A stretch of DNA of 40,486 bases. Source: an uncultured Campylobacter sp. (GTDB taxonomy: Bacteria; Campylobacterota; Campylobacteria; Campylobacterales; Campylobacteraceae). Location: positions 1 through 40,486 of the forward strand of contig NZ_CALHII010000149.1 of the NCBI RefSeq assembly GCF_938030815.1, read 5' to 3'. Both the position numbers and the translations under genes were made by a program. Positions 1 to 7,218 of the stretch are shown piece by piece (the first letter of the stretch is position 1; each line of letters starts with the position of its first letter). Under the pieces are notes generated by a model. It made no database searches, was not told the origin of the DNA, and saw only the letters and a program-made list of their open reading frames with translations.

Positions 1-1
1 C

Positions 2-1972
2 GCGGCCCTCGACACGGTCCGAGAGGCTTGCGGCCCCGTCCGGGGGGTCATACACGCTGCGGGTGTGGGCTCTACCGCGATGATCTCACGGGCCGATCCC
101 GGTGTGGGACTGGACCGTTGCGACGCGAAAGTGACTGGTACTCGTCTGGTCGGTAGGTTCGTGGAGCAGGACCCGCTTGACTTCTTTCTCCTGTGCTCGT
201 CGGTGACGGCGGAGTTCGGTGGCCCAGGCCAAGCAGATTACGCCGCCGCCAACGCGCTGCTTGATGCTTACGCGCTCGAGCAGCAGGCAGCAGGTCGTCC
301 CGTCGTTTCGGTCGGCTGGGACACTTGGCAGGGCATCGGAATGGCTGATCGGGGCGCCACCGGCGGGGACCAGTCCGTGGTCAAGGGTGTCGAGACTGAC
401 GGGGTGGTCTATACCGCCACTGCGAGCTTCAACTCCGAGGACACTTGGATCGTGCGGGACCACCGCCTCATGGGGCACGGTCTTGTGCCGGGCACCGCCT
501 TCCTCGAGATGGTGCGATCAGTGGTCGCGCCCGCGGGGGAGGCAACGGTCGGCTTCCGCGACGTGATCTTTATGGCGCCCGTGATCGTCCCGGCCGGGCA
601 CGAGAAGACGATCTCGATTCAGATCGACCAATCCGTTGCGCCGTGGCGGTTCAGCGTGAGTAGCCGCGATCCCCGTGGTGTGCGACGCGATCACGCGGTG
701 GGCCTGGTCTCGCTCGTTCCCGATGCCCGGCAGGAGCGCGTCGACCTCAATGAGGTTCTCCCGCAGGGGGCGGGCGTCGAGGTGCTCACCGATCAGGCCG
801 AAATTGGTCGCCGTTTAGGTGCCGACCGCTACCGGGCGGGTGCCGGGCCCGTCGAGTTCTGGTTCGGACCGCGCTGGAATCTGCTGGAGAAGGTCACGAC
901 TGACGGTCAGCATATGTTGGCCGAGATGCGCCTGGATCCCGCGTTCGAGCATGATCTGGACATCTATCCACTTCATCCTGCGATGTTCGACATGGCGGGC
1001 GGGATCTTCCGGATGCACACCCCCGCCGAGTACTACCTGCCTTTCGGCTACGAAGAGGTCACAGTTTACGGGCCACTCACGCCGCACCTGTTCTGCGCGA
1101 TCGAGATCGAGGAAGTCCAGCAGGACCAACAAGCTCTCTCGTGCAGCATCCGCTTGCTGAGCCCAGGAGGTGAGTTGCTCGTCCACGCGCATCGTTTCAC
1201 TATCAAGAAGGTGCAAGATCTTGGGGGGCTACATGCCATGGTGTCGCTAGCGGTGAGCGAATCTGAGACTACGCCCGAGGCCAGCCGCGGGATCGTTGAG
1301 GAACTCATGCAGACCATGACGCCGACCCAGGCCTTGGATGGGTTGCGCCAGCTCCTTTCCCTACCGGAGCTGCCGGCCCACGTCGTGATCAGCCCCAAGG
1401 ACGTCGAGCGCGTGCGTCGTCAGGCTGTTGCGCTTACACCTGCGGATCTGGCGGCGCAGCAGCCACCGACGAGTGCGCTGCACCCTCGCCCAGACCTAGC
1501 GACCGTCTATGCGGCGCCAGAGACGGACATGGAGCGGGCACTAGTCGAGGCTTGGGGCGCCGTCCTCGGGATTGATGGTATTGGCGTGGACGACGACTTC
1601 TTCGAGCTCGGCGGGCACTCCTTGGCAGCCGTCCACGTCAACGGGAGACTGAAGGACGCCTACGGGGTGGAGATGGACTTGAGGACGTTCTTTGACGTTC
1701 CCACCATCCGGAATGCAGCCGCAGTGATCACCAAGCGCGCCGACGATACGATAGACGACGCCGTGATGTTCTACGACTACAAAAAGCAACACCCAAAAGC
1801 GCCTATAAAGCTGATAGAAGCAGGCGAGGATCCGATGTACACTGCTGCGATCGTACATAAAGGCAACACCGAGCTACTAGAAGCGATAAACAAAGCCCTA
1901 AACGAGCTACGAGCCGAGGGCAAGCTAAAAGAGATCTCGATGAAGTATTTTGATAAGGATATTTCAGAATAA
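2..1972 (+). CDS. Hybrid reading frame: 5'-truncated polyketide synthase (KR-DH-ACP) running into an ABC binding-protein tail
   Basis: The frame is open from base 2, so the ATG at 65 is internal and the true start lies outside the window. Residues about 1-120 are the end of a ketoreductase domain: a VIHAAGV motif, then SS, and GQADYAAAN carrying the Tyr and Asn of the SDR active site. Residues about 140-400 are a double-hotdog dehydratase, with HRLMGHGLVPG (HxxxGxxxxP) and a second-half LHPAMFD. Residues about 505-575 are an acyl carrier domain with the phosphopantetheine Ser in ELGGHSL (codon 1619-1621). No KS, AT or thioesterase is visible. Up to about 1735 the DNA is GC-rich with actinobacterial codon choice. 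After that the frame encodes the tail of a Campylobacter amino-acid binding protein. The polyketide modules are clear; whether the hybrid protein exists is doubtful. Confidence 0.8.
   Translation, partial: AALDTVREACGPVRGVIHAAGVGSTAMISRADPGVGLDRCDAKVTGTRLVGRFVEQDPLDFFLLCSSVTAEFGGPGQADYAAANALLDAYALEQQAAGRPVVSVGWDTWQGIGMADRGATGGDQSVVKGVETDGVVYTATASFNSEDTWIVRDHRLMGHGLVPGTAFLEMVRSVVAPAGEATVGFRDVIFMAPVIVPAGHEKTISIQIDQSVAPWRFSVSSRDPRGVRRDHAVGLVSLVPDARQERVDLNEVLPQGAGVEVLTDQAEIGRRLGADRYRAGAGPVEFWFGPRWNLLEKVTTDGQHMLAEMRLDPAFEHDLDIYPLHPAMFDMAGGIFRMHTPAEYYLPFGYEEVTVYGPLTPHLFCAIEIEEVQQDQQALSCSIRLLSPGGELLVHAHRFTIKKVQDLGGLHAMVSLAVSESETTPEASRGIVEELMQTMTPTQALDGLRQLLSLPELPAHVVISPKDVERVRRQAVALTPADLAAQQPPTSALHPRPDLATVYAAPETDMERALVEAWGAVLGIDGIGVDDDFFELGGHSLAAVHVNGRLKDAYGVEMDLRTFFDVPTIRNAAAVITKRADDTIDDAVMFYDYKKQHPKAPIKLIEAGEDPMYTAAIVHKGNTELLEAINKALNELRAEGKLKEISMKYFDKDISE
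1726..1748. other. Composition and homology breakpoint between actinobacterial and Campylobacter DNA
   Basis: To the left, the frame is the end of a polyketide acyl carrier domain (TFFDVPTIRNAAAVI). To the right it is binding-protein sequence that aligns with the paralogue at 1990-2757. The exact base cannot be fixed: ITKRAD on one side and IATKRAD in the paralogue allow a few bases of shared sequence. GC content and codon choice change here and do not change back. There is no insertion sequence, inverted repeat or tRNA at the boundary. Confidence 0.75.
1735..1972 (+). pseudogene. C-terminal fragment of an amino-acid ABC transporter binding protein
   Basis: This is the last ~79 residues of a family-3 solute-binding protein, fused in frame behind the polyketide acyl carrier domain. 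It begins at KRADDTIDD and ends in KEISMKYFDKDISE. It is closely similar to the same part of the next gene, which ends KEISLKYFGKDISE. The N-terminal lobe and signal peptide are missing. In copy B of this transporter two binding-protein genes precede the permease, so this piece is probably the first binding protein of copy A, cut by the junction. The next gene starts 17 bases after its stop. Confidence 0.8.
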
Positions 1973-1989
1973 ATTTAAAAGGATAAAAG

Positions 1990-2757
1990 ATGAAAATCGC
2001 AAATTTGGTCAAATTTGTCGCGGCGATTGCCGTTTGTTTAAATTTAGCGAGCGCAAATTCGCTCGAACAGATCAAAAAAGACGGCGTGATAAGGATAGGC
2101 ACTATGGGAACGTATGCGCCGTTTACCTACCACAACGAAGCGGGCGATCTAGTAGGCTACGACGTCGAGATCGCAAAAGCTGTCGCCAATAAACTAGCCC
2201 TAAAGCCGAAATTCGTCGAAGCCTCGTGGGACGCGATGATAGCGGCATTTGACGCGGGCAAGGCCGATATCGTATTTAACCAAGTGACGATAAACGACGA
2301 CAGAAAGAAAAAATACGATTTTACCTTACCTTACACGGCTACGCATACGATCGTGATCGTCCATAAAGACAACGAAGATATAAAATCATTTGCCGACCTA
2401 AAGGGCAAAAGAAGCGCTCACGCCGTAACTAGCAACGAAGGTAAAATCGCCGAGCAGCACGGCGCCGTCATCATAACCGCAGCCGGCATAGTCGAGCAAA
2501 TAAACCTCATAGCCACAAAAAGAGCCGACAGCACCATAGATAGCGACCTAATGTTTTACGAATACACAAAGCAAAACCCGCAAGCCCCTATCAAAATAGC
2601 CGCCATAAATAGCGACGCCACCTACATGGCTGCGATCGTGCATAAGGGCAACGCCGAGCTGCTAAACGCCGTAAATAAGGCGCTAGAGGAGCTTAGGACC
2701 GAGGGCAAGCTAAAAGAGATTTCGTTGAAATATTTCGGTAAAGATATTTCAGAATAA
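1990..2757 (+). CDS. Amino-acid ABC transporter substrate-binding protein (family 3), copy A
   Basis: This is a 255-residue periplasmic binding protein that would capture an amino acid and deliver it to the permease and ATPase encoded downstream. A signal peptide of about 22 residues (MKIANLVKFVAAIAVCLNLA) precedes a standard SBP_bac_3 fold. Family landmarks are GYDVEIAKAVANKL, ASWDAM, FDAGKADIVFNQV and the carboxylate-binding Arg in NDDRKKKY. The position that holds the amino-group-binding Asp in HisJ-type proteins appears to be Ser here (RADSTIDSD), whereas copy B proteins keep Asp (TINDN, VVRDN). Its SNE also replaces the SNW found in both copy B proteins. Ligand preference may therefore differ. 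Cystine or another polar amino acid is the guess from the linked permease. An A-rich AAAGGAT stretch upstream is the likely ribosome site. Confidence 0.88.
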   Translation: MKIANLVKFVAAIAVCLNLASANSLEQIKKDGVIRIGTMGTYAPFTYHNEAGDLVGYDVEIAKAVANKLALKPKFVEASWDAMIAAFDAGKADIVFNQVTINDDRKKKYDFTLPYTATHTIVIVHKDNEDIKSFADLKGKRSAHAVTSNEGKIAEQHGAVIITAAGIVEQINLIATKRADSTIDSDLMFYEYTKQNPQAPIKIAAINSDATYMAAIVHKGNAELLNAVNKALEELRTEGKLKEISLKYFGKDISE

Positions 2758-3030
2758 ACCAAAAAGCGGCGGTCGGAACGGGCGGATTTTAAATTTGCAA
2801 ATTTAAAATTTACGCCTAAACTTATCGCCGCTTAAAATTTATACGCAAATTTGGCGGCAAACAAGCCGCCGCGTCAAATTTGAACTCAAATTTAGAGTCG
2901 GGCTAAATTTACAAATTTAAGCCCGCAAATATAACTTGCCGTTTTAAAATTTAACGGCAAATTTGACGAGCAAAAAGCTCGCGAGTGCTAAATTAAGCTC
3001 AAATTTGAAGCAAAATAACGGAGGTAAAAT
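2758..3030 (+). repeat. Series of stem-loops between binding protein and permease
   Basis: The 273-base gap has no gene but several consecutive inverted repeats. A 6-bp GGCGGC/GCCGCC stem with a 6-base loop lies at 2853-2870. A GGGCTAAATTT arm pairs with AAATTT-A-AGCCC at 2900-2924. A GCCGTT/AACGGC stem spans 2938-2958, and CGAGC/GCTCG around an A5 loop lies at 2967-2981. None is followed by a clear long T-run. Such structures often protect the abundant binding-protein mRNA or attenuate reading into the permease; that role is inference. In copy B the binding protein and permease overlap and this element is absent. GGAGGT at 3020-3025 is the permease ribosome site. Confidence 0.6.
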
Positions 3031-3705
3031 TTGGACATAGATCGCATAAACCGCATAATAGAAATCCTCTCAAGCTCGACGCTGCCGATGCTAGTCGCGC
3101 TCGCAAAGGTCACGATACCCCTCACGCTGATATCCTTCGCCTGCGGACTGGCTATCGCTATCATCACGGCGATCGCAAGGCTTAGCGGGGTGAAAATTTT
3201 GCGCTTGATATTTGGCGCTTACGTTTGGATATTTCGCGGAACGCCGCTACTGGTGCAGCTTTTTATCGTGTTTTACGGGCTTCCGGCAGTCGGCATTACA
3301 CTTGAGACCTGGACCGCGGCCGTCATCGCCTTTAGCCTAAACGTCGGCGCCTACGCGTCCGAGTCCGTGCGAGCCTCGATCCTATCGGTGCCGCGAGGAC
3401 AGTGGGAGGCGGCGATGTCGCTAGGCATGACGCAGGCGCAAATTTTACGGCGCATCATCGCGCCCCAAGCCGTGAGGATATCGCTGCCGCCGTTATCAAA
3501 CACATTTATCGGCCTAGTCAAAGACACCTCGCTCGCCGCGTCCATTACGATGGTGGATATGTTTATGGTCGCTCAGCGTATCGCCGCGCGCACCTTTGAG
3601 CCGCTACTACTCTACGTCCTAGCCGCCCTCATCTACCTGGCCGTCTGCACGGCTCTAACCTGGCTGCAAGCAAAACTCGAAAAATCCGTCTCGAGGTACG
3701 TGTGA
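3031..3705 (+). CDS. Amino-acid ABC transporter permease (HisM/TcyL type), copy A
   Basis: This 224-residue inner-membrane permease subunit carries its substrate across the membrane with the ATPase that follows. It has the family's central IFRGTPLLVQLFIVFYGLP segment and the EAA coupling loop (GQWEAAMSLGM, then RRIIAPQA). It also has the LPPLSN and LVKDTSLAASI motifs typical of polar amino-acid and cystine permeases such as TcyL. The start is TTG at 3031, chosen because GGAGGT lies five bases upstream and because it matches the N-terminus of the copy B permease. Its stop overlaps the ATPase start. It is strongly similar to the permease at 11979-12647, which indicates duplication of the whole locus. 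Confidence 0.9.
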   Translation: MDIDRINRIIEILSSSTLPMLVALAKVTIPLTLISFACGLAIAIITAIARLSGVKILRLIFGAYVWIFRGTPLLVQLFIVFYGLPAVGITLETWTAAVIAFSLNVGAYASESVRASILSVPRGQWEAAMSLGMTQAQILRRIIAPQAVRISLPPLSNTFIGLVKDTSLAASITMVDMFMVAQRIAARTFEPLLLYVLAALIYLAVCTALTWLQAKLEKSVSRYV

Positions 3706-4439
3706 TGATAAAATTCACGAATTTAACCAAGGCATTTGGCGATCATACGGTGCTAAATGACATAAGCGTACAGATCTACGAAGGTCAAACGACCGTGATC
3801 GTGGGCTCATCAGGATCTGGCAAATCAACCCTGCTGCGCTGCATAAATTTGCTCGAAATCCCACAAAAAGGCGAGCTGGAGCTAGGCGGACAGAGGCTAA
3901 ATTTCGCAAATAAAATCTCGCAAAAAGAGCTGCTATCTTTTCGCCGTCATACGGGCATGGTGTTTCAAAGCTTTAATCTTTTTCCGCATTTAACGGTGCT
4001 ACAAAACGTCATCGAGGGGCCGACGCAGGTGCTTGGCATAGACAAACAAAGCGCGATAAATAAGGCTCGCGAACTGCTAAATAAGGTCGGACTCAGCCAG
4101 AAAGAAAATGCCTATCCAAATAGGCTCTCGGGCGGCCAATGCCAACGAACGGCGATCGCGCGAGCTCTTGCGATGGATCCTGCGTTTTTACTGCTAGACG
4201 AGCCCACTAGCGCGCTTGATCCCGAGCTGGAGGCCGAGGTTTTTAAAGTCGTAATAGCGCTAGCCAAAGAGAAAAAATCCCTCGTCATCGTCACGCATAA
4301 TATGAATTTTGCTCGTAAAGTCGCGGATAGGATTTTGTTTTTAGACGAAGGCAAGATCGCATTTGACGGCGGTGCCGAGGAGTTTTTCGGTAGCGACTCG
4401 CCGCGCATAGTCAAATTTATCTCGGCGATGGATATTTAG
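3705..4439 (+). CDS. Amino-acid ABC transporter ATP-binding protein, copy A
   Basis: This cytoplasmic ATPase of about 244 residues powers the transporter encoded with it. Walker A is GSSGSGKST, the Q-loop is GMVFQSFNLFPH, the signature is LSGGQCQRTAIARAL, Walker B is FLLLDEPTSALDPE, and the switch His is in IVTHNM. This is the GlnQ/TcyN/HisP family of polar amino-acid importers. Translation could start at GTG 3702 or ATG 3705. I chose ATG 3705, which lines up with ATG 12647 in copy B; either way it is coupled to the permease stop. The Cys-Gln in the signature (Ser-Gln in copy B) is a small change that should not abolish activity. Confidence 0.9.
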   Translation: MIKFTNLTKAFGDHTVLNDISVQIYEGQTTVIVGSSGSGKSTLLRCINLLEIPQKGELELGGQRLNFANKISQKELLSFRRHTGMVFQSFNLFPHLTVLQNVIEGPTQVLGIDKQSAINKARELLNKVGLSQKENAYPNRLSGGQCQRTAIARALAMDPAFLLLDEPTSALDPELEAEVFKVVIALAKEKKSLVIVTHNMNFARKVADRILFLDEGKIAFDGGAEEFFGSDSPRIVKFISAMDI

Positions 4440-4858
4440 GGCGGGTGTTTTTGCGAGCTTTTGAATGTCGTTTTGGCTAAATTTTAAAATTTGAGATTGT
4501 GTTACCGAAAAACTGGTTTTTGCCGGCGAGCGAATTTTGAGGCTTATTGCTTTAAAAGTAGAGATTTTAGATAGCCGTGTTTCTCGTAAAAAGCGGGCAA
4601 ATTAAATCCAAAAACCCTAAGGACGAAGTCAAAAAATATGGGCAAATTTTGAAGCAGAAACGCTTTATTACAATCACAAAAGCCATAAAAAGAGATCAAA
4701 TTTTGATAGTTCTATTAGCATAGCCGCAAAGCAAGGGTTTAGCTTGTTTGGCGGCATAACTTTTTATCACGCAACCCGCAAAACATAAATATATTTTGCG
4801 CAAAACTCGGGTAAATTTAAGTAGTTTATCGTAGGCGGTATGAGACCTTCTTGCATAG
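4440..4858. other. Gene-free stretch after transporter copy A
   Basis: I see no intact gene here. Short plus-strand frames (for example 4577-4723, about 48 codons, Lys/Ile-rich) read like coding debris, but no family is recognisable. Two minus-strand frames extending to about 5069 have no plausible ribosome site and look random. Together with the cysteine-rich remnant that follows, the stretch probably once held a gene that has decayed. Confidence 0.4.
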
Positions 4859-5011
4859 TCGTTATGGATACGACAACCTCTAGCGCACCCGCCGTCGCCC
4901 AAGCAGTGTCCCGTTTGCCATTTCGTCGAGCTAATCGGCGGCTCCATTCATCAAATGACTCACTGCAGCAGATGCCGCGCCGACGCATGCGGTAAGCTTT
5001 GCGAGAAATAA
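4859..5011 (+). pseudogene. Remnant of a NifB-like radical-SAM protein C-terminus
   Basis: The frame from 4859 to the TAA at 5009-5011 ends in a Cys-rich tail. CPVCHFVELIGG is followed by MTHCSRCRADACGKLCEK. The CRADACG core resembles the HCRQCRADAVGLLGED tail that closes NifB-type radical-SAM proteins, as I recall it. Only about 36 residues are recognisable, and the frame upstream is closed by a TAG at 4856, so the catalytic barrel is missing. A strong terminator starts one base after the stop, as expected for a former gene end. The family assignment rests on one motif and is uncertain. Confidence 0.45.
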
Positions 5012-5036
5012 AGACCTGCTTTTGCGGGTCTTTTAT
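5012..5036 (+). terminator. Rho-independent terminator
   Basis: An 8-bp stem AGACCTGC / GCGGGTCT with one G-T pair encloses a TTTT loop (5020-5023). It is followed directly by TTTTAT. It directly follows the stop of the decayed cysteine-rich frame, so it probably ended that lost gene's transcript. Confidence 0.8.
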
Positions 5037-5180
5037 CCGGCGCAGGATACACGCTCTCATAGCGCACAAAATTTTATGTAGAGATTTAAATTTAAAATTT
5101 GTCTAAATTTAGAGCTAGTAGGCAGCCGATAAGCGGCTTTTTAGCGGCGGCAGTTTTTTAAAATTTAAAAACAATTTTTA

Positions 5181-5219
5181 AATAATATTATTTTGCTTTT
5201 ATTTAACTTTTGGTATAAT
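5181..5219 (+). promoter_or_regulatory. Promoter region of the flavoprotein reductase gene
   Basis: A good -10 box TATAAT lies at 5214-5219, preceded by an AT-rich tract without a clear -35, as is usual for Campylobacter sigma-70 promoters. An AT-only palindrome centred in AATAATATTATT (5181-5192) sits just upstream. The same TAATATTATT core occurs upstream of ahpC, so it may be an operator. That is inference from two sites only. Confidence 0.55.
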
Positions 5220-5275
5220 TCCCCCAAAATTAGGCATCTGAAAAAACCGTACAACGGTAAAATAAAGGAGATATC

Positions 5276-6826
5276 ATGGAAAATGTTTCAAGACGTGATC
5301 TGCTCAAAATGAGCCTAGTTGGCGCGGGTGCTTTAGCGCTCGGCTCCGTAAACGCAAATGCTGCGGTTAACGCTAAAGACGTCAAATTTGACGAGGAGTG
5401 GGATGTAGTCATCGTTGGTTCCGGCTTTGCAGGACTAGCAGCCGGTATCACCGCAGCCGAAAAGGGCAATAAGGTCCTAATCCTAGAAAAGATGGGACGC
5501 GTCGGCGGCAACTCCGTAATTAACGGCGGAATATTTGCCGTTCCAAACAGCGACAAACAAAAAGCAGAAGGCATTAAAGATAGCAACGAGCTATTTATCA
5601 AAGACTGCCTAAAAGCCGGCCGCGGACTAAACCACGTAGATCTCATCGACACCATCGCTACTCGCGCGCAGGATGCATATAAACTAACTCTAAAATGCGG
5701 CGCTAAATACATAGATAAAGTTACTCACGCAGGCGGACACAGCGTACCTAGATCACTCCAAACCGCTAACGGCTCGGGCTCAGGTATCGTTCAGCCGATG
5801 GTAGAATACTTTAAAAACCTACAAGGCTGCGAGCTAAGACAAAGAGCTAAATTTGACGAATTCGTCCTTGGCGAAGACGGCGGCGTAGACGGCGTGATCA
5901 TCAGAGAGGATTATAAATTTGATCCAAAGAGCCAAAAAGACGACGCCGAAAATACTACCGGAACTAAAAAGACTATAAAAGCTAAAAAAGGCATAGTGCT
6001 AGCTGCAGGCGGATTTTGCCGCGACGTATTCTTTAGACAAGTCCAAGATCCATCTATCCTACCTACCACAGATAGCACAAACCACCCAGGCGCAACCGCA
6101 GGCGCTATGAAAGAGGCGTTTAGAATCGGCGCAACTCCAGTGCAGCTAAGCTGGATACAATTCGGTCCATGGGCGTGCCCTGATGAAAAAGGCTTTGGCG
6201 TTGGCTCTATGTTTAACGTAAACGGAAGCTTCCGCTACGGAATTTCAGTCGATCCAAGAACCGGCAAACGCTATATGAACGAGCTAGCAGACCGCCGCAC
6301 TCGCTCTCAAGCTATGTTTAAAGTAATCGACGCAAAAGCGGATATCTATCCGATCAACTTCTGCGACTCTGAGGGCGTAAAAAATATGGTCATACCTGAA
6401 CACTACACTAAACCGCTAGAATCAGGCGTACTAAAGAAATTTGAAACCCTAGACGAACTAGCGGCATTTTATAAAATCCCTGCTGACGAGCTAAAAAAGA
6501 CAGTCGAGAGATATAACAGCTTCGTTAAAAACGGTAAAGACGAAGACTTTGGCAAGCCTATGGATAAAACCACTACAAATGGCGTAGATATCTCTAAAGC
6601 ACCTTTCTACGCTATGCGCGGTACGCCAAAACTTCACCACACTATGGGCGGTATCGACATCAATACCAAAGCCCAGGTCATCTCTTTACAAACCGAGATG
6701 CCTATTCCTAGACTATTTGCCGCAGGCGAGATCACAGGCGGCGTACACGGAGCTAGCCGCTTAGGTAGCGTAGCGATTGCAGACTGCTTAACGTTTGGTA
6801 TGATAGCGGGAGAGAATATAGGCTAA
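5276..6826 (+). CDS. Tat-exported flavocytochrome-c-type reductase, flavin subunit
   Basis: This 516-residue periplasmic FAD enzyme belongs to the soluble fumarate reductase / urocanate reductase family. It opens with a twin-arginine signal (SRRDLLKMS, then a hydrophobic stretch to about residue 30). Next come the FAD-binding VVIVGSGFAGLAAGI, EKMGRVGGNS and the C-terminal GVHGASRLG. There is no heme domain, so electrons must come from a separate cytochrome not encoded next to it. Compared with Shewanella Fcc3, the catalytic Arg (LADRR), the His in LHHTMGG and the Arg in ASRLG are present. The substrate His of the HPT motif is replaced (QFGPWACPDE), and the Glu-Arg proton relay is not apparent. 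A non-fumarate unsaturated acid is therefore likelier. An AGGAG site and TATAAT lie upstream, and a terminator follows. It appears to be a single-gene transcript. Confidence 0.85.
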   Translation: MENVSRRDLLKMSLVGAGALALGSVNANAAVNAKDVKFDEEWDVVIVGSGFAGLAAGITAAEKGNKVLILEKMGRVGGNSVINGGIFAVPNSDKQKAEGIKDSNELFIKDCLKAGRGLNHVDLIDTIATRAQDAYKLTLKCGAKYIDKVTHAGGHSVPRSLQTANGSGSGIVQPMVEYFKNLQGCELRQRAKFDEFVLGEDGGVDGVIIREDYKFDPKSQKDDAENTTGTKKTIKAKKGIVLAAGGFCRDVFFRQVQDPSILPTTDSTNHPGATAGAMKEAFRIGATPVQLSWIQFGPWACPDEKGFGVGSMFNVNGSFRYGISVDPRTGKRYMNELADRRTRSQAMFKVIDAKADIYPINFCDSEGVKNMVIPEHYTKPLESGVLKKFETLDELAAFYKIPADELKKTVERYNSFVKNGKDEDFGKPMDKTTTNGVDISKAPFYAMRGTPKLHHTMGGIDINTKAQVISLQTEMPIPRLFAAGEITGGVHGASRLGSVAIADCLTFGMIAGENIG

Positions 6827-6832
6827 TTTGCG

Positions 6833-6852
6833 GCGTCTTTCGGACGCTTTTT
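6833..6852 (+). terminator. Rho-independent terminator of the flavoprotein gene
   Basis: A GCGTC / GACGC stem with a five-base loop (TTTCG) is followed by five T residues, seven bases after the stop codon at 6826. Confidence 0.75.
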
Positions 6853-6889
6853 GCGGAGCTTGCTAAAATTTTGCTTGGCAGACTATTTT

Positions 6890-7020
6890 GTCTAGCCTGC
6901 GCAAAATTTTAGCCGCGCAACCCCAAAAATCGCCTCGAAATACTTGCAAATCTTATTTCGTATCGCGGGTCAAATTTGGTTTGCGATACTTTTAAATTTA
7001 AAGTCAAATCTATAAAATTT
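6890..7020. repeat. Intergenic repeat element, copy 1 (upstream of proB)
   Basis: About 130 bp here align with 10094-10225. The best-conserved part shares TCGCCTCGAAATACTTGC with flanking A-runs and an upstream GCGCAAAATTTTAGC. Inside is a perfect 7-bp inverted repeat, GTATCGC / GCGATAC, around a 16-base loop. In copy 2 this becomes TATCGC / GTGATA, so pairing is kept through a G-T wobble. No coding frame is conserved. The rest of 6853-7189 is AT-rich and apparently gene-free. Confidence 0.6.
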
Positions 7021-7189
7021 ACTCCGCTAAAATTTAAACTCGCAGCGCGACAACGCCAAATTAAATTTAAACCTGCGCGCAGGTGCCACAAATATAATGC
7101 TTAGAAAAAAGAGAACTGTTTTAGAAATTTTAGCCAAAAGTGCGCCGCGCATAGCTCAAAACATAAAATTTAAAATAAGCCGTTTTCGA

Positions 7190-7195
7190 TATAAT
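7190..7195 (+). promoter_or_regulatory. Probable -10 box of proB
   Basis: TATAAT lies 23 bases before the ATG at 7219, in an otherwise gene-free AT-rich stretch. A short purine-rich ribosome site (CGGAG) lies about six bases before the start. Confidence 0.5.
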
Positions 7196-7218
7196 TTTCA
7201 AAAATTTCGGAGCGGAAA

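Noticed and set aside
65..1972. ATG at 65 as the real start of the polyketide synthase gene
   Set aside because: The frame is open to base 2 and encodes ketoreductase residues (VIHAAGV) before this Met, so it is internal to a longer protein.
1726..1972. Genuine bifunctional polyketide-transporter system as the novel biology of the window
   Set aside because: The codon and composition jump and the lack of any mobile element favour an assembly artefact; it is listed as a finding to test, not as a system.
4696..5069. Two minus-strand frames (about 83 and 100 codons) after transporter copy A
   Set aside because: No ribosome sites, no recognisable domains, odd composition, and they oppose the terminator and the cysteine-rich remnant.
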